Assembly (NCBI GenBank): GCA_045639255.1
Contig: JAZUCT010000025.1
Location: forward strand, 1 to 15,030
From: JAZUCT01 sp045639255
GTDB lineage: Bacteria > Bacillota > Clostridia > Christensenellales > UBA1242
Direction of reading: 5' to 3'
Length of the DNA: 15,030 nucleotides
Shown one piece after another: positions 15,005 through 15,030 of the stretch; positions within the stretch are counted from its first letter, which is position 1, and every line of letters begins with the position of its first letter. The notes under the pieces are model-generated. The model did not search any database and had not been told where the DNA came from. It saw only the letters and a list, made by a program, of their open reading frames with translations. The position numbers and the translations under genes are program-made.

Positions 15005-15010
15005 TTGACA
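15005..15010 (+). promoter_or_regulatory. -35 element of an outward-facing promoter
   Basis: A consensus TTGACA lies on the plus strand, and 17 bp further, at 15028, the sequence reads TAT before the window ends, as expected for the start of a -10. It probably drives a gene to the right, divergent from vanW. Confidence 0.45.
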
Positions 15011-15015
15011 TTATA
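15010..15015 (-). promoter_or_regulatory. -10 element of the vanW promoter (-35 beyond window)
   Basis: A perfect TATAAT is present on the minus strand about 71 bp before the vanW start codon. The matching -35 would fall at about 15033-15038, outside the window, so the promoter is only half visible. Confidence 0.5.
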
Positions 15016-15030
15016 TATTTTTTAATATAT

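Overview
The window is a strongly AT-rich bacterial chromosome segment with densely packed, mostly short-spaced genes. The gene set points to a low-GC Gram-positive lineage, most likely an uncultured Clostridia-type Firmicute. The evidence is AddAB instead of RecBCD, a DnaD/DnaB-type replication protein next to a DnaI-type helicase loader, a WalJ/YycJ-type metallo-hydrolase, a VanW/G5-like membrane protein, and AAGGAG-like ribosome binding sites with TTGACA/TATAAT promoters. The proteins are very rich in Lys, Asn, Ile and Phe. The exact taxon cannot be read from the sequence.

Layout. Positions 1-5418 (minus strand) hold a repair/RNA-modification operon: a RlmD/RumA-type rRNA uracil-5-methyltransferase, then addB, then the N-terminal 282 codons of addA running off the left edge. 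addB and addA overlap by 7 nt. A short divergent promoter region (5419-5505), built around a 14-bp palindrome carrying TATAAT on both strands, separates this from galU (plus strand). galU ends at a bidirectional hairpin terminator and faces a small XRE-type regulator (minus strand) that has a consensus promoter. Divergent from that regulator lies the least familiar gene of the window: a 44-residue basic, Ser/Asn-rich peptide with five closely spaced cysteines (6778-6912), too short for most gene callers. Its upstream region carries three TTWACA hexamers phased at exactly 10 bp.

Positions 6919-14939 (minus strand) form one long unidirectional run. In transcription order it is a VanW/G5-like cell-envelope protein, argS, a DnaD/DnaB-like replication protein with apparently four tandem DnaD-type repeats, a DnaI-type helicase loader, a putative 10-TM metal exporter with a His/Cys-rich cytosolic loop, a COG2426-type small membrane exporter, and WalJ. 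Hairpins sit directly in front of the start codons of vanW, argS and the small exporter. Two of these (vanW, argS) fold the Shine-Dalgarno sequence into the stem. The right edge contains the -10 of the vanW promoter and the -35 of an outward-facing promoter.

Most genes are housekeeping (recombinational repair, rRNA modification, nucleotide-sugar synthesis, translation, replication restart/initiation). The points that merit attention are the Cys-rich micropeptide with its regulator, the loss of the Walker A motif from AddB, the repeat architecture of the DnaD-like protein, and the start-codon hairpins. No rRNA, tRNA, CRISPR array, insertion sequence or phage gene was found, and no gene-free stretch exceeds 300 bases.
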